NCBI RefSeq assembly: GCF_024749285.1
Contig: NZ_CP087196.1
Coordinates: 1,302,001-1,366,000 of the forward strand
DNA from: Pseudomonas sp. B21-015
Lineage (GTDB): Bacteria > Pseudomonadota > Gammaproteobacteria > Pseudomonadales > Pseudomonadaceae
DNA length: 64,000 nucleotides
Direction of reading: 5' to 3'
Below, piece by piece: positions 27,069-37,360 of the stretch. The notes beneath the pieces were generated by a model. The model was not told the origin of the DNA and searched no databases. It was given only the letters and a program-made list of their open reading frames with translations. Position 1 is the stretch's first letter. Every line of letters starts with the position of its first letter. The position numbers and the translations under genes were made by a program.

Positions 27069-27413
27069 CTAGTGTTTTGGCTTGTCGTTATCGCTCGACA
27101 AATCGTGCAAATGACGACGGGACAAGGCGAGAAAACGCGGGGTCGGGCCGACGTCTTCGTACAGCGGATCGCCTTCTTCATCGGTGGCGACCACCGTTGA
27201 CCCTTTCACATACGGAAAGCTCGCTTCGAGCTCTTCCAGGGCGGCGCCGATCAATTCTCCGAGCAGTTCTTCGGGGTGCCGTTTAGGGTACATTTCGATA
27301 ATCGCCGCCAGCCGTGCGGCAGCTTCCACGTCCAGACGAATCGTGTAGCCGGTGTCGGTCAGGCGACCCTTGGCGTTTTCTTCCCAGTGCTTGGCGAGCT
27401 CGCGGATTTTCAT
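27069..27413 (-). CDS. Conserved hypothetical protein, 114 aa
   Basis: I chose the ATG at 27413, giving MKIRELAKHWEENAKG, because GAGG lies upstream. The N-terminal half (GRLTDTGYTIRLDVEAAARL, then AIIEMYPKRHPEELLGELI) resembles the strand-helix-helix layout of ribbon-helix-helix proteins, but this is weak. The C-terminal half has charged segments ending RFLALSRRHLHDLSS. No signal peptide is seen. It is divergent from ppc. I do not know its function. Confidence 0.7.
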   Translation of the reverse strand: MKIRELAKHWEENAKGRLTDTGYTIRLDVEAAARLAAIIEMYPKRHPEELLGELIGAALEELEASFPYVKGSTVVATDEEGDPLYEDVGPTPRFLALSRRHLHDLSSDNDKPKH

Positions 27414-27630
27414 AGTGACCTCATTGCGCACCTGCTCGTGGCAGGCCGGGTGAGTGTCCGGCGGTGGCCGGCGGCAAGCCGTTGTACGGCTCATTATTAT
27501 TGAGACTAACTGCAACGCCTTGTGTTTGAAGTCCCTTCGTCTGCTTGTAAGAACCGCTTTACGACGGCACTCTCTATGTCAGAGCCTCTAATAAAGCATA
27601 GCCGCCCGGATTTTCGCTGGAGAACTGCTG

Positions 27631-30261
27631 ATGACCGATATTGATGCACGCTTGCGCGAGGACGTTCACCTGTTGGGTGAGCTGTTGGGCAACACCATTC
27701 GTGAACAGTACGGGGACGGCTTTCTCGACAAGATCGAGCAAATCCGCAAGGGCGCCAAGGCCGACCGTCGCGGCTCGATGGACGCCGAACTCAGCGCCAG
27801 CCTCAACCAGTTGAGCGAAGGCGAGTTGCTGCCGGTGGCGCGGGCGTTCAACCAGTTCCTCAACCTGGCCAATATCGCCGAGCAATATCAGCTGATTCAC
27901 CGCCGCGAAGAGTCGCAGCCCGCGCCGTTCGAGGCCCGGGTGTTGCCGGAACTGCTCGCTCGCCTGCTGGCTGCGGGGCATGACGCCGAGTCCCTGGCCC
28001 GGCAACTGGGGCGGGTGGAAATCGAACTGGTGTTGACCGCGCACCCCACCGAAGTGGCGCGTCGCACACTGATCCAGAAGTACGACGCCATCGCCGCGCA
28101 ACTGGCCGCCCAGGACCATCGTGACCTGACGACTGCCGAGCGCGAGCAGATCAAAACCAGGTTGCAGCGTCTGATCGCCGAAGCCTGGCATACCGAAGAA
28201 ATCCGCCGCACCCGGCCGACGCCGGTAGACGAAGCCAAGTGGGGCTTCGCGGTGATTGAGCATTCGCTGTGGCAGGCGATTCCCAACTATTTGCGCAAGG
28301 CCGATCAGGCCCTGCATGCGGCCACCGGCCTGCACCTGCCACTGGAGGCCGCGCCGATTCGCTTTGCCTCATGGATGGGCGGCGACCGCGACGGCAACCC
28401 TAATGTCACCGCCGCCGTGACCCGCGAAGTGTTGCTGCTGGCGCGCTGGATGGCCGCCGATTTGTATGTGCGCGACGTCGATCACCTCGCCGCCGAATTG
28501 TCGATGCAGCAGGCCAGCGACGCCTTGAAAGCCAAAGCTGGCGACAGCGCCGAGCCTTACCGCGCGGTGCTCAAACAGTTGCGTGAACGCCTGCGAGCGA
28601 CCCGTAACTGGGCCCACGCCTCCCTGACGGCAACCACGCCGGCATCCGCCGATGTGCTGCAAAACAACCGCGACCTGTTGGACCCGCTGGAGCTGTGCTA
28701 CCACTCGCTGCATGAATGCGGCATGGGCGTCATCGCCGATGGCCCGTTGCTCGATTGCCTGCGCCGCGCGGTGACGTTCGGGCTGTTTCTGGTGCGCCTC
28801 GATGTGCGCCAGGACGCCTCGCGCCACACGGCGGCCATGACCGAAATCACCGATTACCTTGGCCTGGGCCGTTATGAGGACTGGAGCGAGGAAGAGCGCA
28901 TCGCCTTCCTGATGCGCGAACTGAACAATCGTCGGCCGTTGCTGCCGGCGTACTTCAAGCCGTCTGCCGACACTGCCGAAGTGTTGGCGACGTGCCGGGA
29001 AATCGCCGCGGCACCGGGGGCTTCCCTCGGTTCGTATGTGATTTCCATGGCCGGTGCCGCTTCCGACGTGCTGGCCGTGCAACTGCTGCTTAAAGAATCC
29101 GGCGTATTGCGACCGATGCGCGTGGTGCCGTTGTTCGAAACCCTCGCCGACCTCGATAACGCGGGCCCGGTGATCGAGAAACTCTTGCTGCTGCCGGGCT
29201 ATCGCTCGCGCCTGCAAGGGCCACAAGAGGTGATGATCGGCTATTCCGACTCGGCCAAGGACGCCGGCACTACCGCGGCGGCCTGGGCGCAGTATCGGGC
29301 CCAGGAGCGGCTGGTCGACATCTGCCGCGAGCAACAAGTGGAGTTGCTGTTGTTCCACGGTCGCGGCGGCACCGTGGGCCGTGGCGGTGGCCCGGCGCAC
29401 GCGGCGATTCTGTCGCAGCCGCCGGGGTCGGTGGCGGGGCGTTTCCGCACCACCGAACAGGGGGAAATGATTCGTTTCAAATTCGGCCTGCCGGACATCG
29501 CCGAGCAGAACCTCAATCTGTACCTGGCGGCGGTGCTGGAGGCGACCTTGCTGCCGCCACCACCACCTGAGCCTGCCTGGCGCCATTTGATGGACGAATT
29601 GGCCGCCGATGGCGTCAAGGCTTACCGTGCCGTGGTGCGGGAGAACCCGCAGTTCGTCGAGTATTTCCGCCAGTCCACCCCAGAGCAGGAGTTGGGGCGT
29701 TTGCCGTTGGGCAGCCGCCCGGCCAAGCGCCGCGCCGGCGGAATCGAAAGCCTGCGCGCGATTCCGTGGATCTTCGGCTGGACCCAGACGCGCCTGATGC
29801 TGCCGGCCTGGCTTGGCTGGGAAGCGGCGCTGAGCAAGGCGCTGGAGCGCGGCGAAGGGGCGTTGCTGGGGCAGATGCGCGAGCAATGGCCATTCTTCCG
29901 TACCCGCATCGATATGCTGGAAATGGTGCTGGCCAAGGCCGACGCCGATATTGCCCGGTCTTACGATGAGCGCCTGGTCGAGCCGGATCTGCTTCCTTTG
30001 GGTGCGCATTTACGCGACCTATTGTCGCAGGCTTGCTCGGTGGTCCTGGGGCTGACGGGTCAGTCGCAACTACTGGCACACAGCCCAGACACCCTTGAAT
30101 TCATCCGCTTGCGCAACACCTACCTCGACCCGCTGCATCTATTGCAGGCCGAGCTGTTGGCCCGTTCGCGGCAGCAGGATGAGGCGCAGGGCAGCCCGGT
30201 AGAACAGGCGTTGCTGGTGTCTGTGGCGGGGATTGCCGCCGGTTTGCGAAATACCGGCTAA
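27631..30261 (+). CDS. ppc: Phosphoenolpyruvate carboxylase, 876 aa
   Basis: It carboxylates phosphoenolpyruvate with bicarbonate to oxaloacetate, refilling the TCA cycle. The family's catalytic motifs are all present: [12 protein letters not shown] with the essential His, [41 protein letters not shown] and [17 protein letters not shown]. The usual C-terminal aspartate-binding region and the terminal NTG are seen. The length agrees with gammaproteobacterial enzymes. It is followed by adk after 288 bases. Confidence 0.97.
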   Translation: MTDIDARLREDVHLLGELLGNTIREQYGDGFLDKIEQIRKGAKADRRGSMDAELSASLNQLSEGELLPVARAFNQFLNLANIAEQYQLIHRREESQPAPFEARVLPELLARLLAAGHDAESLARQLGRVEIELVLTAHPTEVARRTLIQKYDAIAAQLAAQDHRDLTTAEREQIKTRLQRLIAEAWHTEEIRRTRPTPVDEAKWGFAVIEHSLWQAIPNYLRKADQALHAATGLHLPLEAAPIRFASWMGGDRDGNPNVTAAVTREVLLLARWMAADLYVRDVDHLAAELSMQQASDALKAKAGDSAEPYRAVLKQLRERLRATRNWAHASLTATTPASADVLQNNRDLLDPLELCYHSLHECGMGVIADGPLLDCLRRAVTFGLFLVRLDVRQDASRHTAAMTEITDYLGLGRYEDWSEEERIAFLMRELNNRRPLLPAYFKPSADTAEVLATCREIAAAPGASLGSYVISMAGAASDVLAVQLLLKESGVLRPMRVVPLFETLADLDNAGPVIEKLLLLPGYRSRLQGPQEVMIGYSDSAKDAGTTAAAWAQYRAQERLVDICREQQVELLLFHGRGGTVGRGGGPAHAAILSQPPGSVAGRFRTTEQGEMIRFKFGLPDIAEQNLNLYLAAVLEATLLPPPPPEPAWRHLMDELAADGVKAYRAVVRENPQFVEYFRQSTPEQELGRLPLGSRPAKRRAGGIESLRAIPWIFGWTQTRLMLPAWLGWEAALSKALERGEGALLGQMREQWPFFRTRIDMLEMVLAKADADIARSYDERLVEPDLLPLGAHLRDLLSQACSVVLGLTGQSQLLAHSPDTLEFIRLRNTYLDPLHLLQAELLARSRQQDEAQGSPVEQALLVSVAGIAAGLRNTG

Positions 30262-30516
30262 GGTTTTCGTCGTGGGGACAGGCACCCGGCGCGAGCGTCG
30301 AGTGCCTGCGGGCGAGCGGTCGAAAAGGTCTGTCACGCGACAGTTAATGATGGGGTTGCGACTTGGGTTACCCTTTCGCAGGGGCTCCTCAGGCGCGGGT
30401 TTCTCCGACTTTCGGCGGCTTGTGTGGGCAGGGTCTGCTGTGTATCTTGATCAGCCTTTGGCCGTTTGGGCGGTCGCGATCCTATTTTTGAGATTGGCCC
30501 CACGAGGCGAATCTGA

Positions 30517-31197
<681 letters not shown>

Positions 31198-31219
31198 AAA
31201 GTCTGATCGGCTTCATCTT

Positions 31220-31251
31220 CTACGGCCCGCTTGCGGGCCGTAGTTGTTTAT
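31220..31251 (+). terminator. Hairpin after adk
   Basis: The stem CTACGGCCCGC (31220-31230) pairs with GCGGGCCGTAG (31233-31243), followed by TTGTTTAT. It lies between adk and tsaB and may be a partial terminator. Confidence 0.75.
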
Positions 31252-31290
31252 ACTGGCGCACTTTTTCTGACCTTTCTTACGGAAACATCG

Positions 31291-31965
31291 ATGAGCACCT
31301 TGCTGGCCCTGGACACCGCGACCGAAGCTTGCTCCGTTGCCTTGCTGCATGACGGCAAAGTCACGAGCCATTACGAGGTGATCCCGCGCCTGCATGCGCA
31401 AAAGCTGCTGCCGATGATCCAGCAACTGCTGGCCGATGCCGGGACCACCCTGCAAGCGGTCGATGCCATTGCGTTCGGCCGTGGGCCGGGCGCGTTCACT
31501 GGGGTGCGGATCGCCATCGGCGTGGTGCAGGGGCTGGCGTTTGCGCTGGATCGTCCGGTGTTGCCGGTCTCCAATCTGGCGGTACTCGCCCAGCGGGCTC
31601 ATCGCGAACACGGTGTCAGCCAGGTCGCGGCGGCCATCGATGCGCGCATGGATGAGGTGTATTGGGGGTGCTACCGCGAAACGGCGGGGGAGATGCGGCT
31701 GGTGGGCAACGAAGCGGTACTGCCGCCGGAAGTCGCCGCGCTGCCGGCCGATGCCAGTGGCGAATGGTTCGGCGCGGGCACCGGTTGGGGATATGCCGAG
31801 CGCATTGCCGTCAACCTGAGCGGCCAGGACGCGGGCATGCTGCCTCACGCCGAAGACCTGCTGACCCTGGCGCGTTTCGCCTGGGAACGCGGTGAAGCGA
31901 TCGTGGCTGACGATGCGCAACCGGTGTATCTGCGCGATAAAGTCGCGACGCCCAAAGCGCGTTAA
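31291..31965 (+). CDS. tsaB: tRNA threonylcarbamoyladenosine biosynthesis protein TsaB, 224 aa
   Basis: It is the scaffold partner of TsaD in making the t6A37 modification of ANN-decoding tRNAs. It shows the ASKHA-type start MSTLLALDTATEACSVALLH and the conserved segment AFGRGPGAFTGVRIAIGVVQGLA; the full C-terminal domain is present (AEDLLTLARFAWERG, PVYLRDKVA). I chose the ATG at 31291 on the basis of this N-terminus; the frame upstream is the adk spacer. TsaB lacks the metal-binding histidines of TsaD, as expected here. Confidence 0.95.
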   Translation: MSTLLALDTATEACSVALLHDGKVTSHYEVIPRLHAQKLLPMIQQLLADAGTTLQAVDAIAFGRGPGAFTGVRIAIGVVQGLAFALDRPVLPVSNLAVLAQRAHREHGVSQVAAAIDARMDEVYWGCYRETAGEMRLVGNEAVLPPEVAALPADASGEWFGAGTGWGYAERIAVNLSGQDAGMLPHAEDLLTLARFAWERGEAIVADDAQPVYLRDKVATPKAR

Positions 31966-32009
31966 TTCCCAAGACCGAGCGGGTCCAATCGCGGACAAGT
32001 CGGATCGCC

Positions 32010-32072
32010 GCACCGCCGCTCCCACAGGGTTTGCGGAGATCCTGTGGGAGCGGGCTTGCCCGCGATGGCGGT
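32010..32072. repeat. REP doublet after tsaB
   Basis: A short half (CCGCTCCCACAGG) is followed closely by the full unit GGGAGCGGGCTTGCCCGCGA. Confidence 0.8.
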
Positions 32073-32212
32073 CTACCAGCCAGTGCCAATCGTCATTTTC
32101 TCTCCTGCGCTTTTAAACCTTTTGTCTTTTATGTGTTCTAGTTATCACTCGGCAGTTTGCGAAGTGGGTGATGTGCCACTAAGCTGCCATCATCGATACC
32201 GAGCATGCACTT

Positions 32213-32518
32213 ATGCGTATAGACGGCCTTTCCTCCCAGTCCTACCCCATCAAGCGCAAGCCCCGCAAAGGCCCTGTGGCGGATGACGACTACGTCGATA
32301 TCGACGGCGAGCTGGAATTCCCAACCGAAGAGCAATTGGCCGCCCGTGCCGCCAAAGCCTCTGCGCAACGCCTGAGCAATCTGCCCGCGCGTCAACAAGA
32401 CATGATTTATCACCGCGCCATGAGCAAAAGCGTGGCGATGGCACTGGCCAGCTACCTGAGCACCGCCACTTTTGTCGATTGGGATGCGGATGTACTGGGT
32501 CTCGACCTGTACATCTGA
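32213..32518 (+). CDS. Conserved hypothetical protein, 101 aa
   Basis: The ATG at 32213 starts MRIDGLSSQSYPIKRKP. The protein is soluble and acidic in the middle (DDDYVDIDGELEFPTEEQLA), with a helical second half (YHRAMSKSVAMALASYLSTA) and the end DVLGLDLYI. No known domain is recognised. Its stop overlaps the DUF72 start by one base, so the two are coupled. An N-terminal basic/serine patch followed by helices could suit a small adaptor, but this is only form. Confidence 0.7.
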   Translation: MRIDGLSSQSYPIKRKPRKGPVADDDYVDIDGELEFPTEEQLAARAAKASAQRLSNLPARQQDMIYHRAMSKSVAMALASYLSTATFVDWDADVLGLDLYI

Positions 32519-33378
32519 TGGCGCTGCCTTACTACCTCGGCTGCCCGTCCTGGAGTGAAAACGCCTGGCGCGAGTACTTGTATCCACAAGACGCCAGGCC
32601 CGCCGAGTTTCTCAATCTTTATTCTCAAGTGTTCAACGCCGTGGAAGGCAATACGACCTTCTACGCGAGCCCCTCTGCCGCCACCGTGCAGCGCTGGGCC
32701 GACACCATGCCCGCACGCTTTCGCTTCACCGCCAAGTTCCCCGGCGACATCAGCCACAGCGGCGACTTGCGCGATCAACTGACCGCCGCCGAGACCTTCC
32801 TGCAATTGCTCAGTCCTCTGGGTGAGCGTGTTTCTCCCGTCTGGCTGCAATTGTCCAAAAGCTTCACCCCTCAACGACTGTCGGAGCTGGCCGGCTTTAT
32901 CGATGCAGTGGACCGGCCCTTGGCGGTCGAAGTGCGGCATGACGAATTCTTCGCCAAGGGCGATGCCGAGCGGATGCTCAATCGCCTGCTGCTGGATCGT
33001 GGTGTCGAGCGCATCTGTCTCGATCCGCGAGCGCTGTTCAGCTGCACCTCCACCGATCCGTCGGTGCTCCACGCCCAATCGAAAAAGCCCAGGGTACCGC
33101 CTCGCCCCGCTGCGTTTACCCAGTTTCCACAGGTGCGTTTCATTGGCCATCCTGTGCTTGAAGCCAACGACCCGTTCCTGGTGCCGTGGGTCGAGAAAAT
33201 CGCCGTCTGGATCGAAGAGGGGCGCACGCCCTATATCTTCTTGCACACCGCCGACAACCTGCTGGCAGCGAAACTCGCACAACGTTTTCATGCACAACTG
33301 ATGTTGCGTTTGCCTGGCCTGCCGCCGCTGCCTGAGTTATACAGAGAACCCGCCGCCGAGCAACTTGGCTTGCTTTGA
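32518..33378 (+). CDS. DUF72 family protein, 286 aa
   Basis: DUF72 proteins have a TIM-barrel-like fold and unknown activity. Family marks seen are the N-terminal YYLGCPSWSENAWREYLYP, the NAVEGNTTFYASPSAATVQRWAD segment, FRFTAKFPGDISH, and the later VEVRHDEFF and YIFLHTADN. I chose the ATG at 32518, which overlaps the previous stop. The length is normal. It is followed after about 100 bases by the PEP mutase-family gene in the same direction. Confidence 0.85.
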   Translation: MALPYYLGCPSWSENAWREYLYPQDARPAEFLNLYSQVFNAVEGNTTFYASPSAATVQRWADTMPARFRFTAKFPGDISHSGDLRDQLTAAETFLQLLSPLGERVSPVWLQLSKSFTPQRLSELAGFIDAVDRPLAVEVRHDEFFAKGDAERMLNRLLLDRGVERICLDPRALFSCTSTDPSVLHAQSKKPRVPPRPAAFTQFPQVRFIGHPVLEANDPFLVPWVEKIAVWIEEGRTPYIFLHTADNLLAAKLAQRFHAQLMLRLPGLPPLPELYREPAAEQLGLL

Positions 33379-33482
33379 AGCGGCCTCGTTCCCTGATGTC
33401 AGTCCGTTAAGGCGCGAAACCTGTGGAATTGCGTTTAACTGACTGGCATCAGCTTCGTTTTCCCCTTTTCAGGAGTCTGCCA

Positions 33483-34304
33483 ATGGATGCGCAAACCCTT
33501 CGAGCCCAGGCGTTCAAAGCACTGCACGAACGCGAGGGCGCTTTTGTCATTCCCAACCCCTGGGACGCCGGCTCGGCGAAAATGCTCGCCAGCCTGGGTT
33601 TCGAGGCGCTGGCGACTACCAGCGCCGGTTGTGCCTTTTCCCAAGGCCGCCCCGATGGTGGGTTGACGCTCGACGATACCCTGGCGAACGTTCGGGCGAT
33701 TGTCGCGGCCACTGATCTGCCGGTAGCGGTGGATCTCGAAAACGGTTTTGCCGACGCCCCCGCCGACTGCGCCCAAAGTATTCTTCGTGCCGCCCAGGCC
33801 GGTGCCGTCGGTGGTTCGATCGAAGATGCCACGGGGCGTGAGGAGGGCCCGATCTACTGTTTCGAACATGCCGTGGCGCGTATCGAAGCGGCCGTCGCGG
33901 CGGCTCGTAGTTTGCCTTTTCCCTTCGTGCTGACGGCGCGTGCCGAGAACTTTTTGCACGGCAATCCTGACCTCGACGATACCATTCGCCGTTTGCAGGC
34001 ATTCGCCGAGGCGGGAGCCGACGTGCTTTACGCACCGGGCTTGCGCAGCGCTGAAGAGGTCTTGGCGGTGGTTCGCGCCGTGGCGCCGAAACCGGTCAAT
34101 GTGCTGATGTCCGGCGGGCTCAAACTGACGGTGGCGCAGTTGAGTGAAATGGGCGTCAAACGCATCAGTGTCGGTTCGGCCCTGGCGCTGGCGGCGTATG
34201 GCGAGTTCTTGCGCGCCGCAGAGGAAATCCAGCAACACGGGACCTTTGGCTTCACTTCCCGGTCGATGCCGTTCCAGAAGGCCAATCAATTGTTCAAAGG
34301 CTGA
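33483..34304 (+). CDS. Isocitrate lyase/PEP mutase family protein, 273 aa
   Basis: Members cleave or rearrange C-C or C-P bonds next to carboxylates in a Mg-dependent TIM barrel. The start (GAFVIPNPWDAGSAKMLASLG) and the barrel segments LPVAVDLENGFAD, GGSIEDATGR and VLTARAENFL fit. The usual KKCGH/KRCGH active-site motif of isocitrate and methylisocitrate lyases is absent; the corresponding loop reads ATGREEGPIY, as in the less-known oxaloacetate hydrolase-like subgroup. I chose the ATG at 33483 because CAGGAG lies upstream. The substrate is unknown. Confidence 0.85.
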   Translation: MDAQTLRAQAFKALHEREGAFVIPNPWDAGSAKMLASLGFEALATTSAGCAFSQGRPDGGLTLDDTLANVRAIVAATDLPVAVDLENGFADAPADCAQSILRAAQAGAVGGSIEDATGREEGPIYCFEHAVARIEAAVAAARSLPFPFVLTARAENFLHGNPDLDDTIRRLQAFAEAGADVLYAPGLRSAEEVLAVVRAVAPKPVNVLMSGGLKLTVAQLSEMGVKRISVGSALALAAYGEFLRAAEEIQQHGTFGFTSRSMPFQKANQLFKG

Positions 34305-34306
34305 CG

Positions 34307-35002
34307 ATGCGGTTTCGGTGGGGGCTGTTGCTGGTGCTGTTGATCATCGGCGCTGCCGGGTTGAGCGTCTGGCGCGGCTGGGTTTCCATTCCCCCACAAT
34401 GGAACCCATGGGCGCCGCTGGACGTAAAGGCCAAACCGAACCTGCTGACTCGCTACAAACTGATGCGTCTGCGCGATGATCCGCAGTTGTGCGACCAGGC
34501 CCTGAGCAGCTCCGGGTTACGTGTAAGCCGTCAGGCCGACAGCCCGGACGCGGCTTGCCCATTGACCAACACCTTGCGCGTGCAAGGTGGCGAGGCGGCG
34601 CTGAGCAGCAGTTTCCTCGCCAGTTGCAGCCTGGCGGTGGCGTTCGCCTTGTTCGATCGCCACGCCCTGCAACCGGCGGCTCAGGCGGTCTACGGGCAGG
34701 CGGTGAAACGGGTCGACCATCTCGGCAGCTTCGCCTGTCGCAACGTCTACAACCGCGAAAACGGTAGACGCAGCCAGCATGCCACGGCCGATGCCCTGGA
34801 TATCAGCGGATTCCGGCTGGCGGACGGCCGATTAATCAGCGTGCTCAAGGATTGGCCTAAGGACAATCAGGACGCGAGATTTCTCCATCAGGTCCGCGAC
34901 GGCGCGTGCGATATGTTTAGTGTGGTGTTGAGCCCGGACTACAACGCCGCCCATCGCAATCACTTTCATGTGGATGTCGGGCCGTGGTGGCGGTGTCGCT
35001 GA
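34307..35002 (+). CDS. Extensin-like C-terminal domain protein, 231 aa
   Basis: An N-terminal membrane anchor (FRWGLLLVLLIIGAAGLSVW) leads a periplasmic extensin-like domain (PF06904 type). Visible marks are CPLTNTLRVQ, YNRENGRRSQHATADALDIS and the C-terminal NHFHVDVGPW, whose histidines and aspartate resemble the zinc site of D,D/L,D-type peptidases such as MepA and VanY. A cell-wall endopeptidase is therefore plausible. Cysteines at several positions may form disulfides. It starts two bases after the preceding stop and meets the repeat-protein gene tail-to-tail with three bases between. Confidence 0.82.
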   Translation: MRFRWGLLLVLLIIGAAGLSVWRGWVSIPPQWNPWAPLDVKAKPNLLTRYKLMRLRDDPQLCDQALSSSGLRVSRQADSPDAACPLTNTLRVQGGEAALSSSFLASCSLAVAFALFDRHALQPAAQAVYGQAVKRVDHLGSFACRNVYNRENGRRSQHATADALDISGFRLADGRLISVLKDWPKDNQDARFLHQVRDGACDMFSVVLSPDYNAAHRNHFHVDVGPWWRCR

Positions 35003-35005
35003 GGG

Positions 35006-35626
35006 TTAGGCGGCGATGCGCAGGTTCTGCAGAACGATCGGGCGAGCCCAGCCGTTATCGAAATCGAATTGTTTCTGTTGTTCCACCAGTTCCTCGGGCG
35101 AGAACGGCGGGAACGGTTTGTCCAGCAGGTCGAGTTCGAACTCGGCGATCGGCAGATGCAGCGGACGCGGTTGCGGTGCGGTGCCTGGCTCTGGCAGCGG
35201 TTGACCGGCGGTGAGCACGATCGGGCGAACCCAGCCGCTTTCGAAGTCCTGTTGTTGCTGTTGCGCGACGATTTCTTCCGCTGGAAACGGTGGGAATGGC
35301 TTGTCGGCCAAATCCATTTCGAACTCGGCAATCGGCAGGAACAGTGGCTCTGGCGGGCGGACCGGGGTTTCTGTGACGTTGCATTCACGCTGAGAGACGA
35401 TGTGTGCCAGCAGCTCGCTGCCGACGGTCGGTTCGACCGGGCTGTCGATATCGACTGGCGGAAAGTTGAGAGACTCCGGCACGACATCGCCCGACTGATC
35501 GGCCAGGGCCTGGGCAAAAAAATCCTGCCACAGGTGACTGACGCCGCTCAGTGCTTGGGAATTTCGCAGGCCAAAATCGCCGTGGGGCGAGATGTAGCCT
35601 ATCGATGTGCGTTGAATGTCTGACAT
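35006..35626 (-). CDS. Hypothetical protein with two 44-residue repeats, 206 aa
   Basis: Two near-identical units lie at residues 95-138 and 156-199: each has LPIAEFEhDLhDKPFPPF, then a Glu/Gln-rich stretch, then GWxRPIVL (h is hydrophobic). The period is 61 residues and the linker is Pro-rich. The N-terminal 90 residues (IGYISPHGDFGLRNSQ, WQDFFAQALADQSG) are not repeated. There is no signal peptide or membrane segment. The ATG at 35626 has GAGAG upstream. I do not recognise a family; the repeats look like short linear binding segments. Confidence 0.72.
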   Translation of the reverse strand: MSDIQRTSIGYISPHGDFGLRNSQALSGVSHLWQDFFAQALADQSGDVVPESLNFPPVDIDSPVEPTVGSELLAHIVSQRECNVTETPVRPPEPLFLPIAEFEMDLADKPFPPFPAEEIVAQQQQQDFESGWVRPIVLTAGQPLPEPGTAPQPRPLHLPIAEFELDLLDKPFPPFSPEELVEQQKQFDFDNGWARPIVLQNLRIAA

Positions 35627-35719
35627 TTCTCTCGGTCGACGCTCAGCTCTGGCAAAATGCTCGATAGTTTGGTTATCGGCCGTTTTTGCCGATCATTAAT
35701 TTTTTGAGCGTGTTTTCCC

Positions 35720-36502
35720 ATGATTGAGCAACCTGCGGCTTGCCGTATCCATGTCGAGGCCTTGGGCACGACTTTCCAGCCACAGGCCGAGCAATGGGCC
35801 GAGCGCCTGGGATTGCCGTTGCAGGTGGAGGACGGCGAGTTTGCCTTGCAGGTGGGTGAGCAGGGGTTGCAGCTGCAACAACTCGGGCCGGACGCTCCAG
35901 GGCCGGTGCGGGTGGATTTTGTCGAGGGCGGCGCGGCCCATCGTCGGTTGTACGGCGGCGGCAGCGGCCAGATGATCGCCAAGGCGGTTGGTGTCGCTCA
36001 AGGCGTGCGCCCGCGGGTGCTGGATGCCACGGCGGGGTTGGGCAAGGACGCGTTCGTACTGGCCAGCCTGGGCTGCGAGATGAGCCTGATCGAGCGCCAG
36101 CCGCTGATCGGCGCTTTGCTTGAAGATGGCCTGGCGCGTGGCGCGGAAGATTTCGACGTGGCGCCGATCGTGGCGCGGATGCGTTTGCTCAAGGGCAATT
36201 CGATCGAGGTGATGCGCAACTGGGAGGGTGAGCCGCCGCAGGTGATCTACCTCGACCCGATGTTTCCTCATCGCGAGAAAACCGCGTTGGTGAAGAAGGA
36301 AATGCGCCTGTTCCGGCCGCTGGTCGGCGACGACCCGGATGCGCCAGCCCTGCTCGAAGCGGCGTTGGCCCTGGCCAGTCACCGGGTGGTGGTCAAGCGC
36401 CCGCGCAAGGCGCCGTGCATTGCCGGGCCGAAGCCGAGTCATGCGCTGGATGGCAAGTCCAGCCGCTACGACATTTATCCGAAGAAAGCGCTCAAGCCCT
36501 GA
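35720..36502 (+). CDS. rsmJ: 16S rRNA (guanine1516-N2)-methyltransferase RsmJ, 260 aa
   Basis: It methylates G1516 of 16S rRNA using S-adenosylmethionine. The SAM-binding motif is [18 protein letters not shown] (about residues 95-112), with the acidic second strand SLIERQPL, and the target-base motif is DPMFPHRE. The N-terminal region and the C-terminal [12 protein letters not shown] match the family, and the length is typical. It is divergent from the repeat-protein gene, sharing a 93-base gap. Confidence 0.95.
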   Translation: MIEQPAACRIHVEALGTTFQPQAEQWAERLGLPLQVEDGEFALQVGEQGLQLQQLGPDAPGPVRVDFVEGGAAHRRLYGGGSGQMIAKAVGVAQGVRPRVLDATAGLGKDAFVLASLGCEMSLIERQPLIGALLEDGLARGAEDFDVAPIVARMRLLKGNSIEVMRNWEGEPPQVIYLDPMFPHREKTALVKKEMRLFRPLVGDDPDAPALLEAALALASHRVVVKRPRKAPCIAGPKPSHALDGKSSRYDIYPKKALKP

Positions 36503-36511
36503 TTCGATACT

Positions 36512-36621
36512 GATCGTTCCCACGCTCTGCGTGGGAATGCCTCAATGGACGCTCTGCGTCCGCTTCGAAAGGGACGCGGAGCGTCCCGGGCTGCATTCCC
36601 ACGCAGAGCGTGGGAACGATC
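36512..36621. repeat. Large palindromic repeat after rsmJ
   Basis: Outer arms GATCGTTCCCACGCTCTGCG and CGCAGAGCGTGGGAACGATC are perfect mirrors about 70 bases apart; inner arms GGACGCTCTGCGTCC and GGACGCGGAGCGTCC form two further hairpins. It is a different family from the REP units elsewhere in the window, with a degenerate copy at 43200-43228. It lies between convergent rsmJ and mexL and may act as terminator. Confidence 0.88.
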
Positions 36622-36622
36622 A

Positions 36623-37267
36623 TCAGGCTAACCCCGGCCGATAAGCCCGCATAAACAACCCCACCACTTCCCGCACATGGGCTTCGGCAGCATCCCCGGT
36701 CACCGGCTCACCACAGCCGTACAGCAACCGGAAATTCCCCGCGCCCTTGAGCAGGCAAAAGAAGTGCTCGGCGGCGTTACGTGGTTTATCGATGCTCAAC
36801 GCGCCGCTCTTATCGACCTTGATCAGCAACCGCTCCATGCCGTGCAACATGCGCTCTGGCCCGGCCTCGAAGAAAATCAGCGAGAGCTTCGGGTCCTGGC
36901 TGCCCAGCGTCATCATCAGCCGGTGCAGGTTCACCGATTCGTCGCTGTTGATCAATTGATGAAAACCGCGCGCGATGTTCAGCAGCACGGTTTCCACCGT
37001 AATGCCGTCCGGCAATTCAAAAAACAGCGGTGGCAGTTGTTCTTCGCATTTGGCCACCACGGCGGCGGAGAACAGCGTCTCCTTGTCGTTGAAGTGGCTG
37101 TAGACCGTCAGTTTCGACACGCCGGCCTCGGCCGCCACGTTATCCATGCTGGTGTTGGCGTAACCCTTACTCAGAAACAGGATTTTCGCCGCATCGAGGA
37201 TTGCCTGGCGCTTGGCCAGATCCTTGGGACGGCCTGGACCGCTGGGTGTTGAAAGATTGTCTGACAT
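36623..37267 (-). CDS. mexL: TetR repressor, MexL-like, 214 aa
   Basis: The TetR helix-turn-helix is clear at about residues 18-65: RQAILDAAKILFLSKGYANT, then MDNVAAEAGVSKLTVYSHF. MexL represses the mexJK efflux operon in P. aeruginosa, and here the gene is divergent from a MexJ-MexK pair with a 93-base shared promoter region that holds a perfect palindrome. Length and position agree with MexL. The symbol rests on synteny and pair partners, not on an alignment. Confidence 0.82.
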   Translation of the reverse strand: MSDNLSTPSGPGRPKDLAKRQAILDAAKILFLSKGYANTSMDNVAAEAGVSKLTVYSHFNDKETLFSAAVVAKCEEQLPPLFFELPDGITVETVLLNIARGFHQLINSDESVNLHRLMMTLGSQDPKLSLIFFEAGPERMLHGMERLLIKVDKSGALSIDKPRNAAEHFFCLLKGAGNFRLLYGCGEPVTGDAAEAHVREVVGLFMRAYRPGLA

Positions 37268-37309
37268 TTTTCGCTTTAATACTGGACTGGTGAGTTTGCT
37301 ATTAATAAC

Positions 37310-37323
37310 ATACTGGTCAGTAT
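37310..37323. promoter_or_regulatory. Probable MexL operator
   Basis: ATACTGGTCAGTAT is a perfect 6-bp inverted repeat around GT, in the mexL-mexJ gap and 37 bases before mexJ. A half-site TACTGGACTGGT lies at about 37280. TetR-type dimers bind such sites. Confidence 0.65.
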
Positions 37324-37360
37324 AATTATTCCAAGCACCATTAGCGAAAGGTCCTTCACC

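Noticed and set aside
28369..30009. Long open frame on the minus strand across ppc
   Set aside because: It mirrors the GC-rich third-codon positions of ppc, has no ribosome-binding site and reads as His/Arg/Gln-rich low-complexity sequence.
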